Source: Prosopocoilus inquinatus (lineage: Eukaryota; Arthropoda; Insecta; Coleoptera; Lucanidae). From it: a DNA stretch of 64,000 bases. The stretch spans positions 46,858,101 through 46,922,100 of the forward strand of contig CM069872.1 of assembly GCA_036172665.1 (NCBI GenBank), read 5' to 3'. Positions 1 to 11,484 of the stretch are shown piece by piece. Both the position numbers and the translations under genes were made by a program. Under the pieces are notes generated by a model. It was not told the origin of the DNA, made no database searches, and saw only the letters and a program-made list of their open reading frames with translations. Numbering within the stretch: the first letter of the stretch is position 1; each line of letters begins with the position of its first letter.

Positions 1-2155
1 ACGATGAGGATTTCACTAGTTGTAATTACAAAACCCAAACCAATTGTGTCTTCCTTTTATAAAGAATTAAAGAGGAAAATAAAATTAAAATTGAACGCCC
101 AATTAAACTCGTTTCCCAAAGGAAAACTACTTCGATAAAAGCCTGTTTGCTCCGAGGTCCTTAACAATAAATGAAACTTTAAGTGTCTGCCAGAAGGAGG
201 CGCTGTCTCAGGGTTAGCGACAGATGACCCTTGTAGTAGAAGTAGATTGAAGTGGCTCGGTCAGCAAATCCGAGATTAAGAAGAAAGCCAATACTTAAGG
301 CTAGTTGAATTTTCACTTCACGTTTCCACCATTGAAAATAGCCAAGTTTTATGGTGATCGGTATTTGTTATGTGAGGCGGAAAGAGACGCGGAAGAATCT
401 GTCATAAAGCGCGGGGATGAAATATAACAGCGCGACGTTATAAGACACAGCATTACCGTAAATTGTTCAAAGTGGCGCAAAAACTTCCAAAGAAAAGAAA
501 ACTCTTTCCACCGGGGCTTGCTAACTCGAGCTATAAATTCCATCAGCGGAAAAACAACAAAAAGCTCTCTTATTACTCATCGTTTAGGCGCTCTCCGAGT
601 AAATTAGTTTAAAAGTTCGGCTGTAAAATAAATTGAGGGCTGTAATTATTTTTACATTTGTCCCCAGCGGATCCTCATAATTTTAGATTAAAACTCTTGT
701 CGTCTCTCATAACTTTCGTTAACGAGTTTCACGGGTTACAATCTTTTAATACAAGGCCTTGTGATTATTGGATTCGAAGTACATTCCCATGATTTCGCCG
801 ATTCTATCCGCTTTAGAAACAATTCGAAATTACACCTGACTTAATTTGGATTAAAATGATTATTTTTCAAATTATTTGTAAGCCTGCAGCATGTTCCACT
901 CTTAGAAAGCAGAACAAATGGAGAATTCGGAGAGATGAAGATAGCTTTATTCAAAAAAACCATGAAAGATAGAAAGGGACGCATTTAGCCATACATCATC
1001 ATCATACACTTACATAAATATTGTAAGTTAAGTTGCTATATGAATTAAAAGAGTCCCAGAAAACTAATATAGGTACATTGATAAACAAAAAAGTGCAGCG
1101 AAGTGCATAACAGCACGTAGTTTATAGTATTTCTAATAATAATATAACAGAAATTTTTTATTTAATTTATTTCTATTTTACAAATGAAATCATCGCTAAA
1201 CCAATTTAATAAATTCAAAGCTACTAGTTTCATCAACACTTCTCGATGTATGTATAGTAACATGCATTTTATCAAGTCGCAGCTTCTCGTTTAAATTGCA
1301 TCATAAACAGCGTCTTCATAAAATATATGTTGGTATACAACCATATTCTTTTCTAACGAAATGGGTCTCTTTCACTCATCCGATATACTCATTCGGTATG
1401 GTCTCTTTCTCGCTTGAAGCGCTTAAGCTATGTGTAGTGTTAATGTTTCCCGATAACATTAGAAAAGAACGCGACTGTACATATTATGTAATATCAGTAA
1501 ATAACTATTGGAGTAAGATGGCATCGTCTGAAACTTTGAAGAGAACGCAAAATACAAGTAAGCAGAGAATGAATTTTCTGCTTTAAACAACCTTACCAGC
1601 GTAAACAACGCACATTTTTCTTAAATATTTTATAAGTACAGTCGAATACTTGAAAAGTCAGATCAGAAGTTTTCTGAAATGGGTCTTACTGTACTCTTAG
1701 AAATCGGAGATATTGATTTTTCTTGCTTGAAAACTGTAAAATGGGGAAATGGGGATATTCAAGTTCCTCTTTCTAAGAGGTGTATAAGCACAACGAATGA
1801 GGTATTTGTGCAGTAATCATCATATTATCATTAGACTACGCTCACAATTAGAGGTATGTATATACTTTGATTCCATAATTCGTTACTGTTTGTTTGTTAT
1901 TGAATCCGTACAGGCTTCTTCTTCTTCAATATTTCGCATACATTGTCGGTTCAATTTGCGTATCTTTTCAAAAATCCGTTTCCTATGTCTAATAGTAACG
2001 TTGCATGTCTCCAAAGAATAAAGAGGATTGATTTAGAAGAGTCATGCATGATGCATGATCCATGTGGCAATATACGAAGAGTTATAAGAAAGGTACCTCG
2101 AGTTAATCATGGGTCAGATTGATTCGGCCTTTACTTGATGAAATTTAATACCTGT

Positions 2156-2180
2156 ATTAATTAATTAATTAATTAATTAA
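2156..2180. repeat. (TTAA)n microsatellite
   Basis: About six copies of TTAA in tandem. A simple repeat in intronic sequence. Confidence 0.9.
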
Positions 2181-2252
2181 ACACCGTTTGAAATTTCCAC
2201 AGCATATTATTAATTACACATAACAATTGTTTTGGCACACAGTGCCTTATTC

Positions 2253-2392
2253 TTCTTCAGATGTAAATGATGCTAATGAGGTAAACTAAAACTATAAAAT
2301 AACAGTATTTCAAAATACAGATAGGTTTAAGTACTTATAAGTTGTTTTACAATTTTAGTTTAATTTATTACTTTTAATCTGAAGAAGACGTG
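2253..2392. repeat. Imperfect inverted repeat (foldback)
   Basis: Arms of roughly 55 bp begin with TCTTCTTCAGAT on the left and end with ATCTGAAGAAGAC on the right. Both continue through an AAACTAAAA-type stretch toward the centre. It is a decayed foldback or MITE-like element with no coding content and no clear target duplication. Confidence 0.6.
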
Positions 2393-3049
2393 AAGGGATC
2401 GTAAGAGAATCATAGCACTTGCATTAGTTCGATCTACATTATGTACTTTTATTAACAAACCTAACTCCAGATATTTTTTGTTGAACACATCGTACATAAC
2501 TTAACAACAAAATAACTGATTTAGAAAGGACGTCACACATCAAACTGATTTAGATCATTCTGGAATTATATACATATAATTAGATTTTCAAAGAATAAAC
2601 GGGATATTATCGAACAAAAGATAATGTATTACCTGAAAGTACGTTCGTGTCTCATGTTTAAAAATACATAAAATGTTTATATTGCAGAACATAAAACTTG
2701 ACAACAGTAAAAAGTTGGCAAGAGAAAATATACTGTTTATTCGCGTACTCGTGTAAGTTTGTTTTCACGTTGATGTATGTGTTTGCATGTTTCATAATAT
2801 TGGCGAAGGAAATGTAATATTATTTGTTGGAAATGTTCGCGAGTCTGATTGTACAAAAGCACGAAGGTATTTTAGAAAGTAGAGGGGGGTGAGTGTTTTT
2901 TTATATGTATAAATTCTTTAAATTAGATATTACGTTAAAAAGAATGCTTTCAAGATGTGCACATGATTTGGTTGCGTGTGGTCCGTATATCTCTGTAGCA
3001 AATGGCGCAAGAATAAACCAAAAAAGTATAATACAATCAAATTACGTAT

Positions 3050-3500
3050 TCAATGGATACTCACGTGACGCTCTTCAGCCGAGTTGATACCTGCAGAATC
3101 CATGGCAACAGCATCCAACAACAGACATCGAGCCAATCGCCAGCAACATGGAACAATCGAGACGAAAACAATTGAGATAAAATGTACAGAACGTGTCGCC
3201 GTTTTTATGGCGGTGCATCTGTGAGCATGTCGGATATATGCTTTTGTGATTTGTACAAAAAGTTCGTGACATGGAAAATACGCGGAGCTTTTTTCATGGC
3301 CGCCACCGACGCCAGCTTTCGAATGCACCGCCGCCGCGAAAGGGGGACGAGCGAAGCAGCTTTCGAAATTAGAATACATTAAAGTTGCTCGCGATCATGA
3401 ATTATAAATTGCCGCAGCGTTATTTCACGCTCGAAGCAAAAACGCGCAACTTTTTGTATAATTAATAACTCGGCGTTAAACTTCGAAGTAAATCTATTCA
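3050..3500. other. GC-richer intronic block, no gene recognised
   Basis: Composition rises above the AT-rich surroundings, and CpG-containing words are common around 3290-3360. Open frames exist on both strands (3182-3382 plus, 3050-3379 minus), but neither resembles a known protein. Overlapping frames on both strands are expected in GC-richer sequence. Possibly regulatory DNA (inference). Confidence 0.3.
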
Positions 3501-4359
3501 TCAACGCTCGGGCTTCATCAATAACTCGCTCGTAAATTTAGATAATGCTTATTGATTGCCCAAGAAAAATTCTTTTACTCTGAGACTTGATAAAACAACA
3601 ATAATTACACTTAGATGCTCAGAACAATATAGAAACAGACTGTATAAATACAATGGTATTATCATCATCTGCATTTTCATCTGTAGGCAAAACATCTCTA
3701 AGGCTGGTTTGCAAAAAAGATACAAACCAAGATTTAAAATTTAAGCTTGAGTTACATCCGGAAAAAGGAAAAAAGTAAAGCAAAATCTAAGCATGTTTTA
3801 AAACTATTCGTTACTTTATCCCAACCCTGTATAAAGGATCGCATACAAAACAAATCAATTTCCTTTCTTACCAATAACCGATCGAATCATCGCTTGGTCT
3901 GTAACTGTAACCATTTTAAAACAAAACCGAAAGTGAGAAAAATGTTTGAAATGTTTCCCCAATTGATGCCTTCTAAAAGTTGATGGCCAGAATGAAAACA
4001 GAAATAGAAGAAAACCACATGCAACTGTTCAACTGCTTTTCTTAGTTGTCCTTACACGATACTTGCAAATGGTTAAAGAGTTGTTGAAGAAATACGTATA
4101 TACTAATAATAAACAATTTCCCTGCAAAACTTCAGAAAAAGAAGTAACCTGATATTAAACCATTTACCAAAATAGAAAAATGTAAGAACCAAAACATTGC
4201 TGAATAGAAAGAAAAAAAAAATAGAATTACAAAATAAATTGAACAAGAGCTTTTAATTTGACTGTTCTTTTCTAAACTTAATCGAATCTACCTTTCTTAA
4301 GAAAGTTGACATCGTAGTAACGTGCCCTTCAGATTAATTAGTATTTCTGTAGCAATAAA

Positions 4360-4640
4360 GAAGCCGAAACTACTCAATTACAAGCCCGTTACGCCCGACA
4401 AATCTATAAGTAAATACGTTCGCTCGCTTGCTCGCTCTTCTTCGAACCGGGGGTATGAAACAAAATAAGGAACGAATACGTCTGCACCCTCGTATTTCAT
4501 GATTATTCTTCGAGAGCGATGCATTGGGGTGGAATGAAACGCTCCTTACAATATCTCGTTGGCATGACAACAGAGGAGATCTCTTTTCACTTGCTCGAGT
4601 GTACCGCACCGATTATGGCTCGTTCACTGCATGCAAAAGA
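4360..4640. other. GC-richer intronic block
   Basis: A CpG-containing stretch with repeated CGCTCGCTTGCTCGCTC-like sequence near 4419-4436. The 79-codon minus-strand frame (4370-4609) matches nothing I know. No transposon hallmark is visible. Confidence 0.25.
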
Positions 4641-5189
4641 GGAAGGTCTTTTTTTTATTCCTTTTTTCTGACGTTCTCGTTTAATTGAAAATTCATCGAA
4701 CAAACTAAGATGCTTAGCATCGTATTAAATGAGTTTAGTCAATTCGGTTTAGAATAGTAAGAGGAGAGAATAGTTAAAAGAATATCACTTCAGAAATTCA
4801 TCATCTTCAGAATTAGGGCAAAAAAAATAGTTGCCAAACAGATTTCAGACTGAATTTGTATCAACTGTATTGTAGGTATCAATTTTGCACAACAGAAATA
4901 GTATGATAGATACGAATTTTATATTGTAAAGAGTAAGTTTCCTCCTAAGAATTTATTCCCATATTTATCATAAAGTTATTTCTGTCAAATAAGCTAACAA
5001 AAAAGATTACTCCTAAAGTGGAAAAATTTTGGAAAGTAAAAGGTTCGGAACTTTGTGTCGGCCGCAGTAAAGTTTCCAGACACTTACTATTTTATAAAAA
5101 ACATAATTCGTATATGATCGTGTAAACAAAGCAATAAAACATCGACAATATTTACCGCTACTCAACACAGTTACTAAATCCCGAATCCA

Positions 5190-5480
5190 ATTTCATTTCC
5201 GGCGCCCCCACGCCGCTAAAAACTCGAACGTCAACCCTTATCCCATAATGTATTCCGTCTGATTTGGGGTTGAAACGCCGGCGGTATGAAACCGCCGCGC
5301 CGCCCGTTCGCAAGCCGAGATGGAAATTCTAAAAATAATGCAAAATGCCTCTCGTTTCGCATCCCGAATCTGTGGAAATCGATGAAAAGAGCGAACAAGT
5401 CGAACGAGCGGAATTTATGGTCGTATTAGGTGACTTGAGAGCTGATTTCCGAGAACATAAATCGCCTCACAAAATTAAAC
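5190..5480. other. CpG-rich intronic block, candidate regulatory element
   Basis: Contains GGCGCCCCCACGCCGC near 5201-5216 and CCGCCGCGCCGCCCG near 5291-5305, sharply different from flanking AT-rich DNA. The 71-codon plus-strand frame 5345-5560 matches no known family. A conserved non-coding element of groucho is an inference from composition only. Confidence 0.35.
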
Positions 5481-5799
5481 TTTTTCACTTCTTTGCCTTC
5501 CCAATAGAGTTATTCATAAATCATTCGGGCGAAATATCGAGAGTTTTACATAAAACTTAGAGCCATTTCCTTCTTTCATAAACCTTCATACTTTGTTTAT
5601 TAACCCTCGATGCTTCTTATTTCATTTAAGATGGAATTTAAAAATACTCGTCCAAGTTCTTCATATATTTCAACCTTAACATTGAAAAATTCATAATGTT
5701 GGTTAAGATTTTTTGATATAAGAAGAAGGAATGAGAAAAAAATGACTTCAGCACAAAATATACAGGCAGACAACACTGTTTTAAAGAATGTTTTTGTTT

Positions 5800-5852
5800 A
5801 AGCTAGCCACACACAATCCAGTTTTAACAGAACGTGTGTAGCTGGCTTTAGA
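5800..5852. repeat. Short stem-loop (AGCTAGCCACACAC arms)
   Basis: AAGCTAGCCACACAC is followed about 19 bases later by its near reverse complement GTGTGTAGCTGGCTT. The size suggests a foldback remnant rather than a defined RNA gene. Confidence 0.6.
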
Positions 5853-6335
5853 AATGAACACGGTCTGATTGCTTGCAAACTTATGAACAAACTCAGATAT
5901 ACTCAGTAGGATTTTTTTATGAACGTTTAACTCGGCAAATCTCACCTCACTTATGATATTTAATGATCTGAGTCATATCTAAGATGAACATACCTATATT
6001 GACATTAAATAACATCCGTCAGCAAAAAAAATACTGTCTTAAGTCCGTACGGTCCTGTAAAGTATTTCTGTCTTCTGTTTTCTTTCATATACACTTATAT
6101 TTCTTTTTACTTTGTTTTCCTTCGTAATAATTGGGTCTCAGAGATAATGCTTGACTTTTTTGTTTATAATACAGCTTACTTTTAAGTTCACTTTTTCTAT
6201 TTGTTATTATAATAGTTGCTAAGCCTGATTTGAATACTCCTTTTGCCTGAGTTTGTTTTCTTTATTAACTAGTTCTAAGTTAAGTTTGTTATTTTAAGTT
6301 TTTGTTACGTCGTATCTGCAACTGGGTAATTAAAT

Positions 6336-6372
6336 TAAAGTCAGATATTAATCAATTAATATTTGACTTTAA
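6336..6372. repeat. Near-perfect palindrome
   Basis: The sequence from TTAAAGTCAGATATTAAT to ATTAATATTTGACTTTAA reads nearly identically on both strands. It sits in very AT-rich intronic DNA, and no function can be assigned. Confidence 0.6.
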
Positions 6373-7394
6373 CTTACTCGATTAATATCTGCTCGTTAAT
6401 TTCAATTTTTAGTATTAAATTAATTAAATTAATAACGCTCCTGTTATTCTGGTAAAGTGTATTTTGTAGAAGATTGTGTAATTGATTTTTAGAAATTAAA
6501 ATTTGCTTAAAATTTTTACACTGTATAAATTCCTATGGCCACTGTATGTGTTTTATTGTAATCATAATAACTTTATCTACATAAACGCTGATAAAATAAT
6601 AATAAAGCTGCAGCAATGAGAAACAAAGTTATCTTTATATGGAACATTTCAATTGATACAACAGTAACTCTCGTTTTATACACCAATAATTGCCTATTAT
6701 ATTCAACGATGCGAAATCAGAATCGACATTTATAATTGATTTCACAGTTACTCAGAATTACAATATGTACAATAATTGTTGGATACCCGTTACAATCCAG
6801 TACATAAAATACTAAACATCTGTTCCCACACACAGTTACTGTTAATAAGAAATTATAGTTATCAGAAACAATACATTAGTTGCTTCAAATTTCAATAATT
6901 TATTCTGGGTTGCATTAATAATATTTGGCTATGTGAAACCGATATAAAATTGTCGTGGTGGAAACAATGGAAAAGGTTATATCGGAAAACTAGGCTTCAT
7001 TCTAAAAAAATCCTGATTTCATTCTAGTAATTGTTCTTTCTTAGTCAAGTTGTGCTTTATAATTAATAAATAAAATGCTCAATTCATTATCGGAATATAC
7101 GTATAAGCAATTTTTTTCCTGGTCTCATCATATCACAAAAAGCTTTTGCTTTAATTATTTTTAACAACGGTCTAACAACAAGCAAATGGCATATACAGAA
7201 TGTGTTAAAACCGAAAGGTGTTTTTAGTAATTCATTCGATACTGTTAGAAATGTGAAAGAGAACTCTGTTTCAATGCATGTAAGAGTGCGAGAAATATAC
7301 TAACCAGATCACTTAGGTTGAATTATTTATTGAAAACGTTTAAACGATAAAAAATATCAAAACAAATGAGACGTATTAAATGTAAGTATTTGAA

Positions 7395-7690
7395 AATTTT
7401 GTTGCTAATCGTTTTTGATTGCAGTGAATCCCTCAGCAACAGCCCTCTGTACAGCTGTTTCAGCTCTATTTGAGACTTCGTCATCAGAAACGAAGCTCGA
7501 GATTTCCATTGCAAACCAAAAACGACTTGACCAATATATTCGCAAATGCGCGAATAGCTAAAACAGCGACATCCTACGATCGCTTTTTGACCTAACATTG
7601 CATAAGGATATGCATTGTAGGTGTCGTTGTTTTACCTGTTGATAAGAATTTGATTCTTTAAAGTGTCGATTAGTTCGATTATGAAGCACT
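7395..7690. repeat. Dispersed repeat family A, copy 1
   Basis: Closely similar to 11145-11370. Shared words include CGACATCCTACGATCGCT and GACCTAACATTGCA, plus the stretch around CAGTGAA(T/A)..CC and TACAGCT. The 91-codon minus frame here and the 135-codon minus frame at 10951-11358 look alike only because the DNA is repeated. I do not recognise the element class. Confidence 0.75.
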
Positions 7691-7740
7691 TAGGGAATTA
7701 TACAGTGAGGATAGAAATACGGTAAACATTTGTCACAGTT

Positions 7741-8522
7741 TGGAGCGGTTCATTTATTTGTACAATCACATATCGTTGGGGTAAAATAATTTTATTCTTT
7801 TTAAATGAAAATCCCCATGTTTTTTTTTTACGAATTCCAAAAGAACATATTTTTTATGTATGTCTGCATGAACGTTATGTAGAGTAACAGGAATTTTAAG
7901 TTTAGTTTAAAAATTACAAAGAAAATGATATTTGTCGGAGCGGGAAAGTATTTACATTCGTAATCAAATTATTAAATTGTAGTTTAGGGTGACTGAATTG
8001 AGGGCGTAAATTGCAACTCCAACATAAAATATGTATTATGTAATTAATATTTTAATAAATTACTTGATTTTAACTGAAACAAAACATAAAATTGTTGCCC
8101 ACTCTTTATTAAACAGTGATCTAACCAAGAGACGAATATATTCGGACGTTAGTATTTATTTTTAGTCCAATATTTTATTGGCTACAATGCACCTGTACAG
8201 CATTTACCTTTAGCAAATGTTTCTTTTAAGAAGTAGTAAAAATTTTCTCATTTTTCAGAATAAAAAGAATCGATGTTATAATCAGCATTCAGTTTTTTCA
8301 TCTGTTTGGTTTAGTTTAGACACATTCTTTCTTTTGTAATTTTTGCACTACGTTTATTTCAAAATATTTCTTATGTAACATCATATTTTTTATGTAGAAA
8401 TACATAAAAAATGCCCTTTTTAAATTCGCAATAAAAAATGGGGTTTCCAATAAAAAAAAATTAAAATTACTTTCATTTTCCAATGGTAGGTAGCCCAGTG
8501 TACAAATAAATGGACTACTCTA
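7741..8522. mobile_element. MITE with long (~120 bp) terminal inverted repeats
   Basis: The left end includes GTTCATTTATTTGTACAAT. The right end includes its counterpart, GTGTACAAATAAATGGAC. Imperfect complementarity continues inward through matching A/T-rich blocks, including ATTTTTTATGTA near both arms. No transposase is encoded. Termini and length (~780 bp) suggest a non-autonomous Tc1/mariner-type element, but exact ends and a TA duplication are uncertain. Confidence 0.6.
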
Positions 8523-8680
8523 AAATATGGCTGATTTAGACCTGTCGGACCGTACGTTTTGGAAAAAAGAAAATAATTTAGGAAATTTCTCCTATTCCAG
8601 ACTTCTTATGAAGGCTATATACTTATTTGCATTCATGTTTCTAATTACTGTATAATAATAAGATTTATAACTTAAATTTA

Positions 8681-9505
8681 CGAGGTGTGTGAGAAAAGTA
8701 AAGAGACTGACAACACTGCGAGCAATCTGGCAACGCTGTGTTGTTTTACTTGTCTAGACAGATGTGTTCATCCCTTCCAGCCCAAGTTTCAGCTCCATAC
8801 ATTTATCATGTGATTTTTGAGAGCATCATCAGTTATGTTTTTTTTTTGTTGTGTCTTACGAAAACGGCACAGCGGAATTTAGAGCAACGTTATGCCATCA
8901 AATTTTGTGTTAAACTTGGGGAATCCGTGAGTGTGACTTTTGAAAAGTTGAAACAGATAAATGTGGAACATTTCTTATCAAGAGCACAAGTTTTTGGCTG
9001 GCACAAATCATTTCTGGAAGACCGAGAACATGTTGAGGATGAACGTCGCAGAACTTCAAAAATTGACGAAAACGCCGAACGTCGAGGGCTCTTTTGAGTC
9101 CAGACCATCGGCGTCATTTAACAATCAGGATGATGGGTGACCAGTTAAACACTTTCACCGTATATTAAATATTGGCCGAAGATTTGCACATGTGAAAGGG
9201 TTGTGCCAGACATGGACATCACGAAATTTTTGACCTCAAGAGGTATTCCTGTTGTTCCCCAGCTCCCCTATTCATCTGATCTGAGTCCTTGTGGCTTTTT
9301 TCTTTTCCCGAAATTAAAAAGGTCTTAAAAGGATGTCAGTTTGGGTCTCGAGAATAATCAAAAGAATGTGACCGACATGTTAAAGGTTCTACCAATTGAA
9401 GTCTTTCAGCGCTGTTAGCAAAAGTGGGGACAACGACTCCGCCGGTATCTGCCGCTGCCGAAAAGAACTACTACATCAGTCTCATTACTTTTCTCACACA
9501 CCTCG
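8681..9505 (+). mobile_element. mariner-family transposon, internally deleted and inactive
   Basis: Matching terminal inverted repeats begin CGAGGTGTGTGAGAAAAGTA, and TA dinucleotides flank both ends (8679-8680 and 9506-9507), the mariner target-site signature. Inside, a plus-strand frame (about 8880-9096) shows the transposase N-terminal helix-turn-helix region, including EQRYAIKFCVKLGESV and SRAQVFGWHKSF. After an apparent internal deletion, 9250-9470 still shows the PYSSDLSPCGFFLFPKLK-type segment around the second catalytic aspartate, then the C-terminal QKWGQRLRRY region. Those pieces lie in different frames with stops. At 825 bp it is well short of the usual ~1.3 kb, so it is a non-autonomous relic. 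Confidence 0.9.
8880..9480 (+). pseudogene. Decayed mariner transposase
   Basis: Remnant coding region of the element at 8681-9505. The N-terminal DNA-binding part is open to a stop near 9097. The middle, with the first catalytic Asp, is absent. The part around the second catalytic Asp survives downstream, broken by stops and frame changes. It cannot encode a working DD34D transposase. Confidence 0.85.
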
Positions 9506-9779
9506 TATTTATATCACACTTCCATTTTCATAAATGTTGAAGTAAGATATTTGTTGAAATGAAATGCCAGAAAAATCATCTATAATCAGTAAAAAGAGGT
9601 GGAGGAGTGAGTCAGTGGTGAAAATTTTGAATACACAATGAGGTGAGAAAGTATTAAGATCTTAAGAAAAAGATTTTAATGTTCATTTATTAAAACGACA
9701 AACCAATTAATTAGAGTTGCTTTACAGCGGAAGCGAGAAAAACAATCTAGGACAATTAATTAGAGAGGAAACATAAGAG

Positions 9780-10140
9780 AAACTCATAAAAGTGGGATAA
9801 AGTGTGAACGAGCCTTTGAAATCCGCTTGTTCATAGCTTAAGGAGAGTCTTCGCGCTGCTATTCAGCCCACAGGGTGAAGATTGAATGGGACTCGTAAGA
9901 TCTGCCGAACGAACCACCCTCGTCATAAAAACGGATCTCCGCCTCTCTGCCTCTCTCTCGCTCTCTATTCCGCACCACTTCAATCAGCTTCTTTCGTTCC
10001 ACAATGCCGCTCAAAGTAAAGAAGATCCGAAGAAACTCGCTCGCTCGTCGAGAGCCGGTAATAGAGGATTGTGCTTAACTACCGTTCACAAACGCTCTGG
10101 AGAGGCGGGCGGTGCTTTTCAATGCAAATAAATTACTTTC
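9780..10140. other. GC-richer intronic block, candidate regulatory element
   Basis: Contains a CT-rich tract (CTCTCTGCCTCTCTCTCGCT near 9944-9963) followed by CpG-containing sequence. The 81-codon plus frame 9886-10131 resembles no family. No transposon features are seen. A regulatory role is inferred only from composition and from being intronic to groucho. Confidence 0.3.
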
Positions 10141-10529
10141 GTGCGAGCACCGTATGTTAGATGACTTATCTAGTCTTTGATCTCAAGGACAGGAATCTGC
10201 TTAAATTGTAAATTTTTCGTATCTCTTTTTTATTTCCTTCGTTTTTTCTTTAAATTCACGAAGTAAGATATAGTAGTTGTAACCTAACCGGAGATTCTCT
10301 TATTCCCAAGCAAGGGAATAATGATTTAGCATTATTCAAAGTGAGTGAAGATCACAGTTAAATCCAATCAACTCAATCAGATGTCGCATTTAAATTAATG
10401 AAAAGCGAACGCCTGGATTTAATATATTTAACAAATTTATTAATAACGTTTATTAAATGAAAGGGGTTTCAGCGAGAAGCAGTTAGTATATTGTTATAAT
10501 ATAATAAAGCTTTCACAATCTCATTAGTA

Positions 10530-10850
10530 AGTAAACGAATAGCGGAGGTAATAAAAATGTTTTATAACGCAGCAGGGTGTCGCTTTCCATTATTTCACAA
10601 GTCGCCTCCGCCGGCGCTGTAATTAGATACCGGAGGGAGCAGACTTTCCGAAACGCTCTCGCCCGTGGAAATACTCCATAAAACGCTTTTCCGTCCCTCG
10701 AAATTTTCTTGCGAGATGCCTGAGCGCTCTCGAGATTTTAATTTCCATCTCAACGAGGCCACTTGGTGGCGCGACTCGGCAAATATGTGTTTGACGTTCT
10801 TCGCCTAGCGCCGCGCTCGCCTCCTCCGTCTTGAGTGATTCCGATCGATA
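10530..10850. other. CpG-rich intronic block with CTCF-like word
   Basis: One of the most GC-rich blocks in the 3' intron, with GCCTCCGCCGGCGCTG near 10603-10618. It includes CCACTTGGTGGCGC at 10759-10772, which fits the core insulator motif bound by CTCF at all but one position as I recall it. No coding gene is seen. Candidate regulatory or insulator element (inference). Confidence 0.35.
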
Positions 10851-11144
10851 TCGTTTGTCTTTCGGATTGCAGGAAATGAGTAAACTTTATTTTGGCCCTG
10901 TTCTAAACGGATTACCTCGTCAGCGTCGACGAGAAAAATTAATATTAACTTTAATGAAGTCCAACTTCGATTTCGCAAAACTTACAAGTACTTTGCGAAC
11001 TTCTTTTATTGCATTTACCAACCCCAACATTTCTTGGAACTTTCAATTTGTTTACATTCGTTTCCAAAGATAAATTACGTAGATTGACAAAATATAACCA
11101 CTGACTAGTATGTATATCAGAAGGAAATATTTCGAAATTTATAT

Positions 11145-11370
11145 CAATTTTGTTGCACATCGTTTTTGATTGCAGTGAAAACCTCCAGCAGCCTCTGTAC
11201 AGCTTTTTCAGCCCTGTTTGGGGCTTCGTCAGCAGAGACGTAGCTCGATATTCCCACTGCAAACCGAAAACGACTTGTCCAATTTCTTCGCAATTGCGAT
11301 GTAATAGTGACGAATAGATAAAACAGCGACATCCTACGATCGCTCTTTGACCTAACATTGCAGTAGGTTA
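11145..11370. repeat. Dispersed repeat family A, copy 2
   Basis: Similar along its length to 7395-7600, in the same orientation. Its right end continues directly into an inverted copy (11385-11484), giving a head-to-head arrangement. Confidence 0.75.
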
Positions 11371-11484
11371 GACAAATCCGTTTCAATTTGTCTAACCTAC
11401 GGCAATGTTAGGTCAAAAAGCGATCGTAAGATGTCGTTGTTTTATCTATTCGTCACTATTACATTGCAATTGCGAATAAATTGA
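11279..11484. repeat. Large palindrome, two family A ends head to head
   Basis: Left arm 11279-11377 and right arm 11385-11484 are near-perfect reverse complements of about 100 bp, separated by only about 7 bases. Shared landmarks are CGCAATTGCGA, CGACATC(C/T)TACGATCGCT and CCTAACATTGC. A further same-sense fragment (AAAAGCGATCGTAGGATGTC) follows at about 11523-11570. This could be inverted insertion of two copies or a true long-TIR end structure. Confidence 0.8.

Noticed and set aside
10951..11358. 135-codon minus-strand protein related to the frame at 7323-7598
   Set aside because: Similarity is at DNA level between two copies of a dispersed repeat, and the frame crosses the repeat edge.
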